Source: Trichobilharzia szidati (Eukaryota > Platyhelminthes > Trematoda > Strigeidida > Schistosomatidae). Taken from it: 64,000 nt of DNA. The stretch's first letter is position 1. Every line of letters begins with the position of its first letter. A program made the position numbers and the translations under genes. The DNA lies in the NCBI GenBank assembly GCA_944472155.2, contig OX235271.1, positions 85,759,256-85,823,255 of the forward strand, written 5' to 3'. The notes below the pieces were generated by a model. The model worked only from the letters and a program-made list of their open reading frames with translations. It did not search any database and was not told the origin of the DNA. Below, piece by piece: positions 11,690 through 23,679 of this stretch.

Positions 11690-12700
11690 TACGATTTAAT
11701 TCATGAATAGTCCCCACTCGGGCATTAATGAAAACAGAACACGTAGTTCAGTGAAGTCTCTGTTTTCGGCGAATTCATTTTCTTAGCTGTACAATCGTAA
11801 TATATATGACAGTTATTTTGTATGCATGTGTACATTTAGTTTATCAAACAAAGTACAAACTGCAATTGGTGATGGTTATTTTAACTAAACAGGTGAAAAT
11901 TAGTAAGTTTTGGGTAGAGTTATTTAATACAAAAACAGACAAGGAAATTGGGTGTTAATGAAACTAGTGTAGTAACAAAGGTGATGAGTTGTCACAAACA
12001 GTTGTTAAAAAGGAGTTACGTAATAATATGAATAGTTTGATGATTGAGTTGTACTCAGGATGCACATAGAAACAAAGTAGAGAATATGAAATTACGTAAG
12101 AGTTCTAAATGAATACAAGAATTATAAGCAATTAAAGAACAGGCAAAGAAACAAAATTAAGTCATCAAAATCAAAAAAATCAATCAAATCGAAAAAGTTG
12201 TTACCAAGACAGTAGAAGTGGTTGAGTAATCCTCTTTTCTATGCACAGCCCCGGTTATTTTATGTGAATTGCCAGAGCTTCAGTGATACAAAGAAGACGA
12301 AATGGTATTGCTTTTGGTAGGTTATTCTCAACTCTGTAGATTACTTTGAAGGAGGCTTTTGTTGAGATGGAATGATCAGTGTTAACCAGGTGTTCAATTA
12401 TCGCACTCCTTATAGCACTAATACTGCCTTTTCGCAACCATACTGGACAGTGTTGTTGAATCCTCTTGGACAGGATGCGCATAGAACGACTTATGTACCT
12501 GGCTCCACAGTAGCAGATGAATTGAAATACGCATACAGAAGTGGTCAGATGCGGGATCTTGTCCTTAAGGCTTCTGCAGATCAATCAGTGGGCGACTGGA
12601 GAACCTTATTCCTAGCGTTACTGCGAAGAATTTTCTTCTCAAAGATGATATGATCCTTCTCATGAGAATATCGCATGCTGAATCTCCATTGAAATCCGAG
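11690..12700 (-). mobile_element. Penelope-like element, GIY-YIG fragment with 3' region
   Basis: The minus-strand coding part (12,584 down to 12,255) encodes the PLE endonuclease: a cysteine-rich lead-in (YCGARYISRSMRIL), a basic segment, an IRSAIIEHLVNTDHS helix and the C-terminal ITEALAI. The usual Y-I-G is Y-I-S here, and its glycine is lost. The 3' non-coding part extends to about 11,740 and shares a block ('gcgaattca' plus 'agctgtacaatcg') with 44,050-44,130. It is an inactive copy. Confidence 0.75.
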
Positions 12701-12889
12701 TTCATGTAGAGTTTCTTTTTCGGCGCAAGTGAAGTTTCATTCCTCCAAATTCTTGGTTTGTTATTTCTGTCAATGAATCACACGATAGAATCTGTGATGC
12801 TACTAAACAATAATAATTTAAACCAAAATTTACAAAACTACCTCAGCAGTGCCGAACACGATAATAAAATACCTGAGAGTCAAGAAGAA

Positions 12890-13070
12890 GATTCACAAGA
12901 AGACGGAGTCTCTACCCCCTCTGTATGTAAGAATCAAACAGCACGAACATGTTTGTTGCAAGCAATTCGGTATCATGCAGTCATTCCATAGAGCAACCTT
13001 GAGTCCATTCAAACAACAGCACAATTATAAAACAGCACCATTACACATCAGCAAAGTGAAGCCTTAAGCA
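12890..13070 (+). repeat. Repeat shared with the 30 and 33 kb inverted arms
   Basis: The blocks 'gaatcaaacagcac', 'catgcagtca', 'cattcaaac' and 'aagtgaagc' are in the same order as 30,210-30,370 and, inverted, 33,060-33,240. It probably belongs to the terminal part of a PLE lineage. The stretch 13,070-13,640 holds nothing else I can name. Confidence 0.45.
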
Positions 13071-13639
13071 CTGGGATCAACAAAAAAAGATACATAATAA
13101 GGAGCAGGTCAAAAGAATATTTACAAATGTTAGAACAATGATTTACAGGTCAGAAGAAAAGGGTAATAATTACAAAATTAGTAGAAAAGTATTCAAATAA
13201 TTACCAGTACTATAAACAGATTGATCATGGAGTATTTTTTCAGATCACCTATTCTGCTAAATAATCCACTGAGATATGTCACCATTCTGAAGGTTTATCG
13301 TTTTCTAAATACTTCCACGATGACATTATCATTTTTGAAAGGTATTTTTTGCCTCTAATATCTCTTTGGGACAAACCACGATCCATGGTGTTCAGCAGGA
13401 AGCTAATACACTCAGCCTGCTGATTACTTCATTCATAGGCGGCAGCTACGTTGATATTAAATATGAGTTAATCATCAATGCAATCTCAGCACAGATCTCT
13501 TGAGAAATACATTTTTTAAGTGTTAGGGTAACAGAAAGTGGGCATAGAATAAAGCAAGGAATTTCATCAACTGGTGCGATTGAAATATGTATTTTAAATA
13601 GTAATGTACTATCTAATCACTGCACAACTTTACTGGAAA

Positions 13640-14060
13640 ATACTCATACCAGAAAAAAAAGGCATTTGACCACTTCTATGTGTATCTACCAATTCGCTGC
13701 TTTATTTGGAGCGAGATATATTGGTCGTTTTATGAGTGTTTATCTAAAAGAGTCAAAGAATATTATCCCACTTGGCTATGAAAAGGTAACAGTGGATCAA
13801 TAAAAAGTGCTATAATTGAACAGATAGTCACACACTGGTCACTCAATCTGCAAGGAGAATTCATTCAAAGTCATCTAAAAAGTCAAAAGAAGCCTCCCGA
13901 AAACGGTAAGCTTCTGGATACTTTGCATTGCTGAGGTCTTAGCGATCGGGATTGAAAACCCTGATTTATGCTCACGGAAGAAACTTCTCCATGCCCTCCT
14001 TCTACCTTGGGTATAATTCCAAGTTCTGCTACTTTGTTGGTAGGTTTTTTGTTGTGTTTT
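13640..14060 (+). mobile_element. PLE GIY-YIG fragment, inverted relative to 12.2 kb
   Basis: Degenerate coding for the same endonuclease region (VKEYYPTWL, then GSIKSAIIEQ), broken by stops and a frameshift. Together with the minus-strand copy at 12,240-12,700 it makes a divergent PLE pair. Confidence 0.65.
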
Positions 14061-14214
14061 TTTGAATTTTTGTATGACATCTTAGTAACACCTTCTTCTT
14101 AACCAACCCTTTATTTACTCTTTCTACCTATTACATAATTTATTTTAGACGCGTGTCTCCATTAACATCCTATTTCATATTACGCAACTCTTGTCAGTAC
14201 TTACCAATCTTCAC

Positions 14215-15420
14215 CCCTGCAGAAGTAGTGATGCAAAGGCTCGAAAACATAATCCTACCAAAGATCAAACCCAAAATTTGGATAGGTTAAGTAGATGGCA
14301 CATTTGTAATAATCAAAAGAAACGAGTTAGATAAAACTCACAACTAAATGAACAACGTCTTCAACGACATCAAATTCACAAGAGGAGAGGAGTCCGAGAA
14401 CATATAATCCCATTTTTGGAGGTCTTAGTCAAGCAGAAAACCACAGTGGAATTAGAAACTCAAGTTTATAGAAAATCAATTCACACAAACCAAATACTGA
14501 ATTACAACAGCAACAATCCAATAACACACAAAAGGAATTGCATGAAAACACTATTCAAGAGGGCCAGAAATCATCGCAGCACTTCCACCTTTAGGAAAAT
14601 TGAAGAAAGATATCTCATGGAAGTCTTCCAAAAGAATGGATATCCACGGAATTTCTCAAGCCAACCTATCACACCAAAATCCCCCAAGGAAAGCGAAAAG
14701 AAAATCGCTCTTCCACACATAAAGGATATCTCAGAAGCCATTGTAAGACTATTCAAACCTTTAGGAATTGACGTTGCACACAAACCAACAAAATCACTTC
14801 ACTCAATTCTATGTCAACCAAAAGATTCAGCAGCGAAAGAAGATAAAACCAACATCATCTACAAAATAAATTGTAACAACTGCGAAAATCACTACATTGG
14901 CCAAAGCGGACGTCCCCTTCGTATTCGTATCCACGAACATAAACTAGCCATCAAAAGACATGGCATCCACTTCCTCATATCACTACATATAGACAACCAC
15001 GGACATCATTTCGACTGGGACAATGTTCAAATACTAGACAGAGGAAACAACAAAAATGCTAGAGAATTTTTAGAAGCTTGGCATTCCAGTGAATCATCAA
15101 TCAATAGACACATTGAGATTGACAAAATTTATCAACCGATAGGAAAGAAACCTCACTCACAAGGGGTCAAACTTCAAGTCAAAGAAACAATCAGTTCCAA
15201 TACAAGTAGCCCAGAAGGTGTGAAAACACACGAAAGCAATCAACCACGCTCAAGGTCACCATGAGAGATGACTAATAAACTCGTGGAGAAATCTAAAAGC
15301 TCACTTCAATTCAAATTGAAGTATGCGCTGAAGATTTCGCCTAGTAGGGCGATAAAAGCTTCGCAAATTAACCATCTAGTTAGCTCAGAGAACACAACCA
15401 TATCAAAATCATCCACCTGA
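14215..15420 (+). mobile_element. Penelope-like element: RT end, GIY-YIG endonuclease and 3' tail
   Basis: 14,225-14,400 carries the end of the reverse transcriptase. The position of the catalytic Y-x-D-D box reads stop-V-D-G, so both the tyrosine and the second aspartate are lost. From 14,416 an open frame of 282 codons runs to 15,264: a linker, then a GIY-YIG domain with INCNNCENHYIGQSGRPLRI (residues about 153-172), HHFDWDNVQILDRG and EAW, then a charged tail. The cysteine pair ahead of the Y-I-G is typical of PLEs. The 3' tail (15,265-15,420) contains a stem CGCC-TAGTAG-GGCG. It sits about 0.4 kb upstream of the TRPC exon, in the preceding TRPC intron, on the same strand. Confidence 0.88.
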
Positions 15421-15799
15421 GCTACAAATCTTCTTTATCATACTTTGCTGTTCTTATCTTTGCATTCTGCTTCTTTTGTCTTCCCTTCGTTCTTCCATAA
15501 TGTGTTGTAAATATCTTCATTTCTCTTATTCCCAACTTAACTCGTCTCTCTGTAGTTCAAGACTGTTTCAGAAGATATCACATTTAATAAACCACTTATA
15601 AATTATTGTTAGTAACACACAGAACAAGCATAACCAGATTGACATTTTGACTTGTAGACAGAAGATTGCCTCTTTTACTTTCAATTATGCTACTGGAATT
15701 CTTGTAGCTTATTTCCATTGAAAGTTTAATGGCAACTAAATCACCTGTTTGCTGTTTAATCTTATTGTTGTTTGTTTGTTTTTTGTCTTATATTTACAG

Positions 15800-15915
15800 A
15801 CAGTTATGCGACGACTTGTCAGAAGATACATACACCAATCAAAGAAAACAATGCGACAAGATGGTGTGAATGAAGATGATCTCTTAGAAATAAAACAGGA
15901 TATATCCAGTTTAAG
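15800..15915 (+). CDS. TRPC: TRPC penultimate exon
   Basis: Preceded by a pyrimidine-rich tract and 'tatttacag', and followed by 'gtaaac'. It encodes 38 codons plus two bases (TVMRRLVRRYIHQSKK... to ISSL), the basic segment and the start of the conserved EIKQDISSL helix. Confidence 0.85.
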
Positions 15916-18900
15916 GTAAACAACTCACATTACTTTGTAAATGTATGGTAGTGACACTTAAGTATTTGTGAAACCTACAAGTTGTATACACAACTAGATA
16001 GCTGAATGATTGTAACACTAGTTTTACCACACTTACTACTGATGTATTTATAAGTAGACAAATCTAACTCGCTAACTGAATTCCCCAGCCTAGTAAAATC
16101 CTCGTTCATTATGATACAACCTATAAATACGAGTATTGACCTTAAATGTTTACAAATGTTTGCATAATAAACTCATTTTACTGTTATGACCTATATATGA
16201 AATTAGTAGAACGCCTCTCAGAAATAAGAAAAATGAATTTACCCAACCCAGGCAGATATTGGTTTGCAAGGAGTTTGATAGGTTTCAAGGTACGTCACAA
16301 AATGACATTCATTAGGGAATCACCAGAAACTAGAGAGTACTGAACAGTCCTATTTCGTTACAATTTGGAACCCTTACGCACCCATCACCTCACCTAGTAT
16401 CGAATTCAAGGCCTTCAGATTGTGGTGAGAGCTCGCTGCAAGCCAGAATTGTAGACAACAATTAACCTCAATGTTTACGTCCCGAATCGGGGTCATGAGA
16501 AAAAATAATAACAAAGCTTAAACCTGAAGAACTCACCAACCAATCACAGCAGACTTAACGTGTGCAAATATGATTCGCAGATATACGGCCTGACTTTCTA
16601 AGAAACGGCCACAAAGAGATGACAGAATAACCTTCAGCATGAAAACAACCAATCAGAAGAGGTTGCTTCTCCGCTAACAATAACGCTAATAATAATGCAC
16701 ATAAAAATCTATAAATACCTTTTGATTTTCTCAGTAAACGATCTGTTGCCTGGCCCTTGTCTTCTGTCGTCACACTTGTAGAGTTAACTTCAGATTACTT
16801 CAAAAGTATATTGGCTAGAATTTCACTGCAATCATAACCGATTTTATTTCCAAGTCCATTCATGAACTAACTTCAATTAGAGAAATATTGAAAACCATTA
16901 CTCAAACACTGCATGGCTGTTTCTCCGTTGTTCAGGGCTCTTCATATGCATACGCCCACCCCACCCCCCAATACAGACAGAATCCAGAACTCTTACCGGT
17001 GATAGTGCCATATACTACAAACTGGCACAAGTTATAATTCATAGGCCATTTTGTAACAACAGAAGACAAGGGCCAGGCAACAGAACGTTTATTACGGAAA
17101 ATCAACACATATTTATAGATTTTGATGTACATTATTGTAGGTTAATGTTAGTAGAAAATACAGTCTGTTGATTGGTTGTTTCTCACACAAAGTTAACCTT
17201 GCATCTCTTGTGGCTATGTCAGTTCATCTATATGTTAACTGTATCCACCTGTCCATCTTGACCTTGTTTTCACATAACTAACATTGACCTCAATTACTGT
17301 CAACCAATTTGGCTAGCAACCATCTCTCACCACACTCGTCCCCCCGTCAAAGACTTGCGACTGAAGTTGGTTCGGTCTTGTCGGTTCTTGGGGCTTTGCT
17401 CTTTTGTCTTGCTGTCCATCTTGACCTGGTTTTCACATGACTAACATTGACCTCAATTACTGTCAACCAATTTGGCTAGCAACCATCTCTCACCACAATT
17501 TGACATTATACAGGTGACTGGATGGTCAACAGGTGTAGTCATGCTGATGAACAGTCCCAAACTAGGACGAAATACTTTCTCAGTACACCGTGGTTTTCGA
17601 TAGTTCTCTGGGGGAAGTCAATTCATCATCGAACATGAAATCAATCAAACTTCTGTAAATCGCCACCTGATTTTATTTTGTTAACTATAATATTTATAAA
17701 TTATATTTATTAGATTTAAATTATTTCATTATTTCAATCTAAAATGCCTGATATTCATTTTATAGATTTGAATTACGCGAAGATAGAAAACGTGAAATTG
17801 TCCGCGCTGTATGCCAGCTGGAAACTTTAAAACAAGAACTTGTTGATGAGTTGGGTAAACAGAGTACAATTTTACAAAATGCTACAATACACCCACAAAC
17901 ATCACCAACAACAATGCCAACAACATCAACATTACAAACATCAATGACAACATCATCATATCCTAGAGACGAGTTAACCGATTATCGAAGGAAACTTTAC
18001 AAAACAAAACCATCAATACCAACCTCGGTAATAGACTCAAGTGAACAGGGAAATATACACTATAGTACAACAAATATTAACACAGGTCAAAAACAACAAC
18101 AACCCCACCATCACCACCTTCAGTCGACATCAAGTGATTCAAAGATTAAAGAAGGCGGTCGAAAGAAATATTCATTAAATTATGATAAAGAATCAAAAGA
18201 TATTTATAAAGATCTTATGCAGTTGGCATCCATCAATGATATACCAATTGATGTATTGAAATTAAATGAACGCAATAATAGAATAGCTACAAAAGGTTTA
18301 TATATTGATGATTGGAATCAATTTAAAAATGAAATGAAAAATGAACTGAAAGAAGAATTATCTGCACTACTTAATAATAGATCAGTAGTATTAGATAACC
18401 AACAGTTAAATAATAACACTAGTAATAGTAATAATAGCAGTTATCAGAATATATCTTCGACACCAAGTGAAAATCGATCAAATATCATTCAATCTACAAA
18501 TCAGACGAAATATTCTAGTAGAAAAACGTCAGATATTGTGAACACTACTCACTCGAGTAATATATTACGTAAGTATTCAAAACAAAGTGATTCCAGTGTT
18601 AATCCTAATAATAATAATAATAGAGTGAATATTAATGATCGTTTAAAATTACTACACACAAGATATTCGGAGAATGTAATTATTGATCTGGCGTCATCGA
18701 CACCAGTGACAGGTGTATCCGGTTGTTCGACATCAGTGCTACCGGCATTAAAGACAACAGAAGGTATAGTAGCATCAACTCCTCCAGCGGATACAATGAT
18801 GTCATCATCATCAACATCAGGATTACATGATAAATTTACATCATCAAAACATGAAAATAGAATGATGAAAAGTATAATGAATACATCGACTCGATCTACT

Positions 18901-19053
18901 GTTTTGAGTGGTGGTAATGGTAGTAGTAGTGGTAGTGGGAGTATGAATAGTAAGTCAAGAAGACAAATAATTGATTTGGTGAGTAATGAACAAAAAAACG
19001 TAAATACATCTGAAAATTATGCAACATCCTCTGAAGATGTTGATAAAAGTTGA
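15800..19053 (+). CDS. TRPC: TRPC-type cation channel, C-terminal two exons
   Basis: Partial host gene; the membrane part must lie to the left of the window or in unseen exons. TRPC channels are tetrameric plasma-membrane Ca2+-permeable channels acting downstream of phospholipase C. The joined exons read ..VMRRLVRRYIHQSK.., EDDLLEIKQDISSLRFEL and a following coiled-coil-like helix. The motif 'E-x-K-Q-D-I-S-S-x-R-[FY]-E' is highly characteristic of the TRPC cytoplasmic C-terminus. The intron (15,916-17,765, phase 2) has GT/AG ends and joins AG|A into one arginine codon. After the helix comes a tail of about 400 residues rich in Ser, Thr, Asn and Gln, with no recognised domain, ending EDVDKS. 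Low conservation of such tails is normal. I saw no TRP box (EWKFAR) in the window. Confidence 0.85.
16434..16783 (-). repeat. Solo-LTR-like repeat (TGT...ACA ends)
   Basis: The minus strand begins near TGTGACGACAGAAGACAAGG and ends near GAGCTCTCACCACA. The same unit occurs at 17,047 (+), 27,411 (+), 27,930 (+) and 47,391 (-). The TG...CA termini and a length of about 0.28-0.37 kb fit solo LTRs, but no internal region is present to prove it. Confidence 0.6.
17047..17500 (+). repeat. LTR-like repeat plus partial second copy of its 3' part
   Basis: The copy runs from 'tgtaacaacagaagacaagg' to 'ccatctctcaccaca' at 17,047-17,335. After about 60 bp of unrelated sequence, the last 105 bp of the unit ('ccatcttgacctgg' to 'ctctcaccaca') repeats at 17,396-17,500. 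Confidence 0.6.
17510..17620 (+). ncRNA. SM-alpha-like fragment with hammerhead-like core
   Basis: CTGATGA lies at 17,544-17,550, a stem GTCC...GGAC follows, and GAAA lies at 17,569-17,572: the two conserved strands of a hammerhead ribozyme core. Three bases (ACA) separate CTGATGA from the stem, where active hammerheads have none, and no clear stem III follows. It retains GGAC, where most copies in this window have GGAT. Cleavage activity is doubtful. Confidence 0.6.
17766..19053 (+). CDS. TRPC: TRPC terminal exon
   Basis: Begins after 'ttttatag' with the base that completes the split arginine codon and reads FELREDRKREIVRAVCQLE.. without a stop to TGA at 19,051-19,053 (429 codons). The first 30 residues continue the coiled coil. 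The rest is low-complexity Ser/Thr/Asn/Gln-rich with a short His run. The apparent internal TTG start at 17,851 is not a start. Confidence 0.85.
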
Positions 19054-19285
19054 CTCAAATCTATGAGACAGAAAAAGAGAAGGAAATTCATGATAGAGGA
19101 GAACTACTGAACTATTACTTTCTTCGTTTCTTCCTTCCATTCTTCCTCCCTTCAATGTATTGTTTTTTACTTATTAGAAGTACTTTGGGTTGGTTTGACC
19201 CTTTTTGGTTTTCTCCTTGACTGGCAATAATGTCAGTCACTCACTCACGTACTCATTGAGTTATCCAAGGTGATGGATGTTTCAA

Positions 19286-19291
19286 AATAAA
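19286..19291 (+). terminator. Polyadenylation signal AATAAA for TRPC
   Basis: A canonical AATAAA lies 233 bp beyond the stop codon, the first one downstream in a plausible 3' UTR. Confidence 0.5.
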
Positions 19292-19299
19292 ACATTTAT

Positions 19300-20062
19300 A
19301 TACATATACACATACATAAGTTACCTTTCTAAACAGTACTACTGTGACTCCCATCGATGATCGCATGTACACTAAACATTGTTATTACTATTACTATTAT
19401 TAGTATTATTCACAACTTTTAAATGTAAAAACCAAACAAACAAATGCATAGTAATTAATACAAAGAAAACCCCTTTTCTTTTTGTTTGTTTTTTCCTCCC
19501 CTGTAAAATTGTTTACATATATACATATATGTATGACAAAACGATATATAAAAGAATTTTCTTTCCACACATGTTGTAATCATTATTCATATTTCAATTT
19601 GTAAACAATCACATACATCTGAGAGAAACAGACGAGAAAACAAATAGAATCAGTAATGGAAACAAATGTAACAACTGACCAGTAACAATGGCAGCAAAAG
19701 GAGTAGAATGACAGACGCTGTGCGCCAAAACAAATATGCTCAAATGATACATATTACTTAAATACACATATAAATAGTCTAGGAAACTGATGAATTTACT
19801 TAAAATTAATGAGTCATTCTTTCTTTATTTCTTCTGCCTGTATAATTATTGTATTTTTAAACGACAAAACTATAATCATAATAATGTTTGAACTAAAAAA
19901 ATAAAAACCTGAAATGAGAAGTGGCTGTGTTTTTTTCATGATACATTTTGTGCTACTTGGTAATATGTTTCAGTAGTATGAAAGATCGTCAAAAATAATT
20001 GTTATAATTATTATTAATCCCCTGGATTTCAAGTGGAATAAAGGGCCTTAAAAGTATATAAT

Positions 20063-20106
<44 letters not shown>

Positions 20107-20600
20107 AATAATTATTCACTTTATTCCAAAAACAGTACTTGTGATACAGAATGGAATTTTCAGCATTAATCACAATATTGCATCTAATTTCCTCAAATTA
20201 TAAATAAAATTAATCACACAAAATTTTTCTACATTAACAATAGGGGTAATGTCAAAAACATGCAGCATATAAAATGGAAATAATAGTAATGATAACAGCT
20301 AAGGTAATGATAATAATACAAGTGAAAATTGCCGTGGGCTTGTTTCACACAGTATTGTCGATGCGGTATACAAATCCTAGCATGTTTAAAAATATTGAAT
20401 ATAATTTTCTCTTTACATGATATGGTGAGGGGAAAAAACAAAGATTACAGCAGTCATAGAGATAAGTTGGTGTTTGCAGTTATGAAAGTAAAAACAAAGA
20501 AGCAACAGGACCATAAATATAATAGAAATAATAAAAGTAAAACTTGAAGGTATATAAGGATAGATGGAGGAGATTGTTTATTTACTAGATGAAAAAAGGT
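19300..20600. other. AT-rich intergenic DNA with an (AAT)n microsatellite
   Basis: A run of about 15 AAT units lies at about 20,058-20,105, directly after a scrap of RTE-A 3' end (20,020-20,055). No gene is visible. Confidence 0.6.
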
Positions 20601-21785
20601 TAGTCAATTCTTACCTGACACTATTTTCATCACATAAAATACGTGCCAAGTATGGTATCATAGAATTTTTATACTTAGACGTGCGAGCATACAGTTTTCT
20701 GAAGTTACTTCTTGTTCTACCTGAGGAGATGCAAGGTGAAAGCTGAGGGTAAAGTGGATGCTCCAAGTCAGACAAAATCCCTCTAGCAAATTTATTGCAC
20801 GAAGTCAAGTGCCTATCGACAACGACGTTAACTATGTGGTCCACTGGGACACCACTCATCCTACTGACAGTCTTCAGCATTCTACGAATTGTGACATAGT
20901 CCTTTTTAAGCAAACCAGGAAAGAATAAGGGTGAACAATAAAGAAGAATAGGTAGGATGCAAGAGTTTATGAACTGTAAGAGGAGGGGTTGAGTTATACC
21001 CGAGTGCCTTAACTTCTTAATGTAAAATGTCAGGCGGAATATTTTACTGGAGATCGCTAAGACATGGAAAGACCAGGAGAGATCAGAAGAGAGAATAAGT
21101 CCAAGATACTTAATTTCTGATTTAATTCCTATATCATTGTCATCAATCTTACAACTGTCATGAGAATCGACGGCTTCTTCTAACTGTCTTTTACATCTTA
21201 AGCTGAAATTAACAGTTTGACATTTAGAAGGATTCAGTTTAAGACCGTTAGACTCAGACATTGAAACTTTTAAATCATCAGCGTACTTCACAAAGTTTAT
21301 TTCATCAGAGTGAGGCAAGTCATGTAAGAAGAAAGAAAAAAAGAAAAAGAGAAAGGACGGCATCTTGAGGGACACCAGTTTCAGTAGGCAATGAAGTGGG
21401 AGACTTCCCTTTATACACGGTGTACTGCTTTCTTTCTGAGAAATAAGAATGTAACCAGTTAACAGCCTAACATTCTGTTTGACTTGCAGCAAGTTTATTT
21501 AATAAGATTTCCCTAGGGACCGAGTCAAAAGCAGATGTATAGTCTAGGAAGGCACAACGAACAAATTTAGCCCCCTTGTCTAGACTGGAAGCAATGTTAT
21601 GATATAAGACGGCAGCTGCATCTAAAGTGCTTCTACTGTGCTCATAGGCAAATTGTTTAGGGTCATTAAAGGATATAAGCGAAGGTACAAGACTAAGTAA
21701 AAGTAATTTCTCCATAGTTTTCAAAAAAAGAGGTGTATTAGCAATAGGTCTAAATTTGATACCATTTCTTCCTCTTCCCTGCACT
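20600..21785 (-). mobile_element. CR1-clade non-LTR reverse transcriptase, C-terminal part
   Basis: Two minus-strand frames (21,784-21,467 and 21,492-20,611) encode a reverse transcriptase. FRPIANTPLFLKTMEKLL and FLDYTSAFDSVP are fingers/palm motifs, VKYADDLKVS holds the Y-A-D-D catalytic box, and KYLGLILSSDLSWS is the thumb motif that follows. The end carries SSGRTRSNFRKLYARTSKYK, as in CR1/SR1-type elements. One frameshift and a phenylalanine/lysine-rich patch (about 21,325-21,345), which replaces sequence upstream of the Y-A-D-D box, make it inactive. The catalytic aspartates survive. Confidence 0.82.
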
Positions 21786-23197
21786 GCTTTTTGGATGGCC
21801 CCACAAATGCCACTAAGCTTTCATCCCCTTCTCACATGTTCTCCTCCATGTCACCATCAGATCCATATCAAACTCTCCGCTTCTTGTTAGGGCTCCACTC
21901 GACAATCTGGAGTATAATTTCATTCAACGGATCTCCTCAGCGTATGTCTAGTCCATCTCCATTTTCTCCTGAATATTTGTTCAGTAATAGGTTCTCGGAT
22001 GGTTCTATCCCTGAGTTCTTCGTTGCTTATTCTTTCTCGCTAGCCGGCCATTTGATCTTCATTATGGAGCCAACGAAACCACCTGTAACCCGTTGGAAAT
22101 GCTTTCCGTGCTGAGCTGTCGTAGTTTCTGACCCGTTTAAAAGAAGTGACTTCAGATTTGTGTTGAAAATCCGAATCTTGTTCTCTATGCTGAGTGCAGA
22201 GGATTTTCAAACGGATTTCAGAATGGTAAAGGTCTGCCTTCCCTTTTCTGATTCTGACTTTGACCTACACATACGTTTACTCCTGGTTGAAACCGTGTTC
22301 TCTAGATAAGTGAAGAAAGCAACTTGTTTCAAATTTCCCCAAATGATGATGATTGGTGTTGGATTTTGTTGGTGGTCATGGATGGTTATTTTCATTACTT
22401 TGTCTTCTTTATTTTCTCTTGAAATCCTGTCTTTGCTGCTTTTCCTACCAGTTTGATTTTCGCTAGTAAGTCTTAACGTTTGTGTGACATTAAATACAAA
22501 TCATTTGCGAAATCCAAATATTCGAGAGTCCTCCTATCGGTCAGTCCAACTTATTCCTGTCTTCTTATTTCCCGCGATATGACGTGTAACCCAATCCACT
22601 ACAATGACGAATATCATTGGCCATAACAGGCAGACTATTCTTACGCCTGTATTCACTTCAAAGGTTTCTCTTAGTCTTCCTTTGTGGATCACTTGATATG
22701 TGGCATTCCATTGTCATATAGTTGTTGAATTAGTTTCCAAATTACTTCTCAGTCAACGCTGTCTGTCGAAGGCCTTTTCAAAGTCAACAAAATTGAGGCA
22801 TACATTTGACTTCCCTTCTACACTCTGTTGGATGATGATGTGTAGAGTTGCAATTTGATCAGCACATGATTTGCCTTCCCTCAATCCAGCTTGTTCCAAC
22901 TGGTGGAGTTCTGCATCCATTGCATTTTTTATTCTCTCCAGAATGACGCGACTTAGTATTTTACTTGGCGTGGACAAGAGTATTATTCCACGCCAGTTCT
23001 TGCAGAGGCCTTTGTCTTCATTCTTTGGTAATTTCACAAGGTAGCCTTTCTTTCCTCCTAAACCTTTGGCAACAGTGGTGTGAGTACACCCACCGTAATC
23101 TTTGTATCCGTTTCCAGACCTTCAGAGGTAGTTCCGTCCCGCCCTGGTGCCTTACCGGCCAGCCTTCAGTAACATTATTCCATTCAAGACTTGTGTT
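21785..23197 (-). mobile_element. RTE-A reverse transcriptase, degenerate
   Basis: Best preserved at 23,037-22,753: PKNEDKGLCKNWRGIILLS, then QAGLREGKSCADQI and LNFVDFEKAFD. The catalytic box near 22,503 reads F-A-N-D instead of F-A-D-D, so the first aspartate is lost. The 3' end abuts the CR1 remnant at 21,785 and the 5' end is cut by the SM-alpha dimer at 23,198. Confidence 0.78.
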
Positions 23198-23590
23198 TTT
23201 GATTGCATGGAGGATTTCATCATGAGCTGACATCAGTTAGAGAACCACTGGAAAACCTGGGAGTACTTGGCAGCTGTTTCGTCCTAGTTTGGGGGTCCTC
23301 ATCAGTACGCACCCACACTGCACGGTTCGAACCCAGGACCTTCTGGCTACAAGGCGAGCTCGTAGACCGTTGAGCCACTGGGACCCGATCCAACGGCCGG
23401 TCCATGAATTCTAACTTCAGCCGATTCGCGACATAGCGCGACCATTTCGCAATGTCTTCCTCGATGAGTTACTGCCTCATCTTCAACCTGCTGTACCGTA
23501 CTGGTCACGGTTTTCCAATGGTTCTCTAACTGATGTCAGCTCATGATGAAATCCTCCATGCAATCAAACAAAATCCCTACAAAACCAATA
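23198..23590. repeat. SM-alpha-like element, inverted dimer
   Basis: 23,198-23,505 is a minus-strand SM-alpha-like unit: hammerhead-like core at about 23,272-23,312, tRNA-like head at about 23,320-23,395 (B box GGTTCGAACC), then upstream body. It is joined at about 23,505 to the last 85 bp of a plus-strand unit. The ends form a roughly 55-bp inverted repeat (for example 'gagctgacatcagttagag' on both strands). The junction falls in a short shared stretch, 'cggttttcc', suggesting template switching. Here CTGATGA is followed by GGACC, and GGAC-GAAA is intact. Confidence 0.7.
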
Positions 23591-23679
23591 CTTGTCCTTT
23601 TGTTGGTGAATTGATTTCCACTGGTAGCTCAGCAGCTGTTGGAGGTATTTCTGGATGCGTTGCAGATAATGGGTGGTGT

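Larger units (their letters stand above)
15916..17765 (+). other. TRPC intron with repeat insertions
   Basis: 1,850-bp intron. It contains two LTR-like repeats in opposite orientation (16,434-16,783 and 17,047-17,500) and an SM-alpha-like fragment with a hammerhead-like core (17,510-17,620). 15,916-16,430 shows nothing else. Confidence 0.8.

Noticed and set aside
15300..15400. Hammerhead ribozyme in the tail of the 14.4 kb PLE
   Set aside because: A stem-loop with TGAAGAT and AAAGC flanks exists, but neither conserved hammerhead strand is present.
20058..20105. CRISPR-like repeat array
   Set aside because: It is a simple (AAT)n microsatellite; there are no spacers and the genome is animal.
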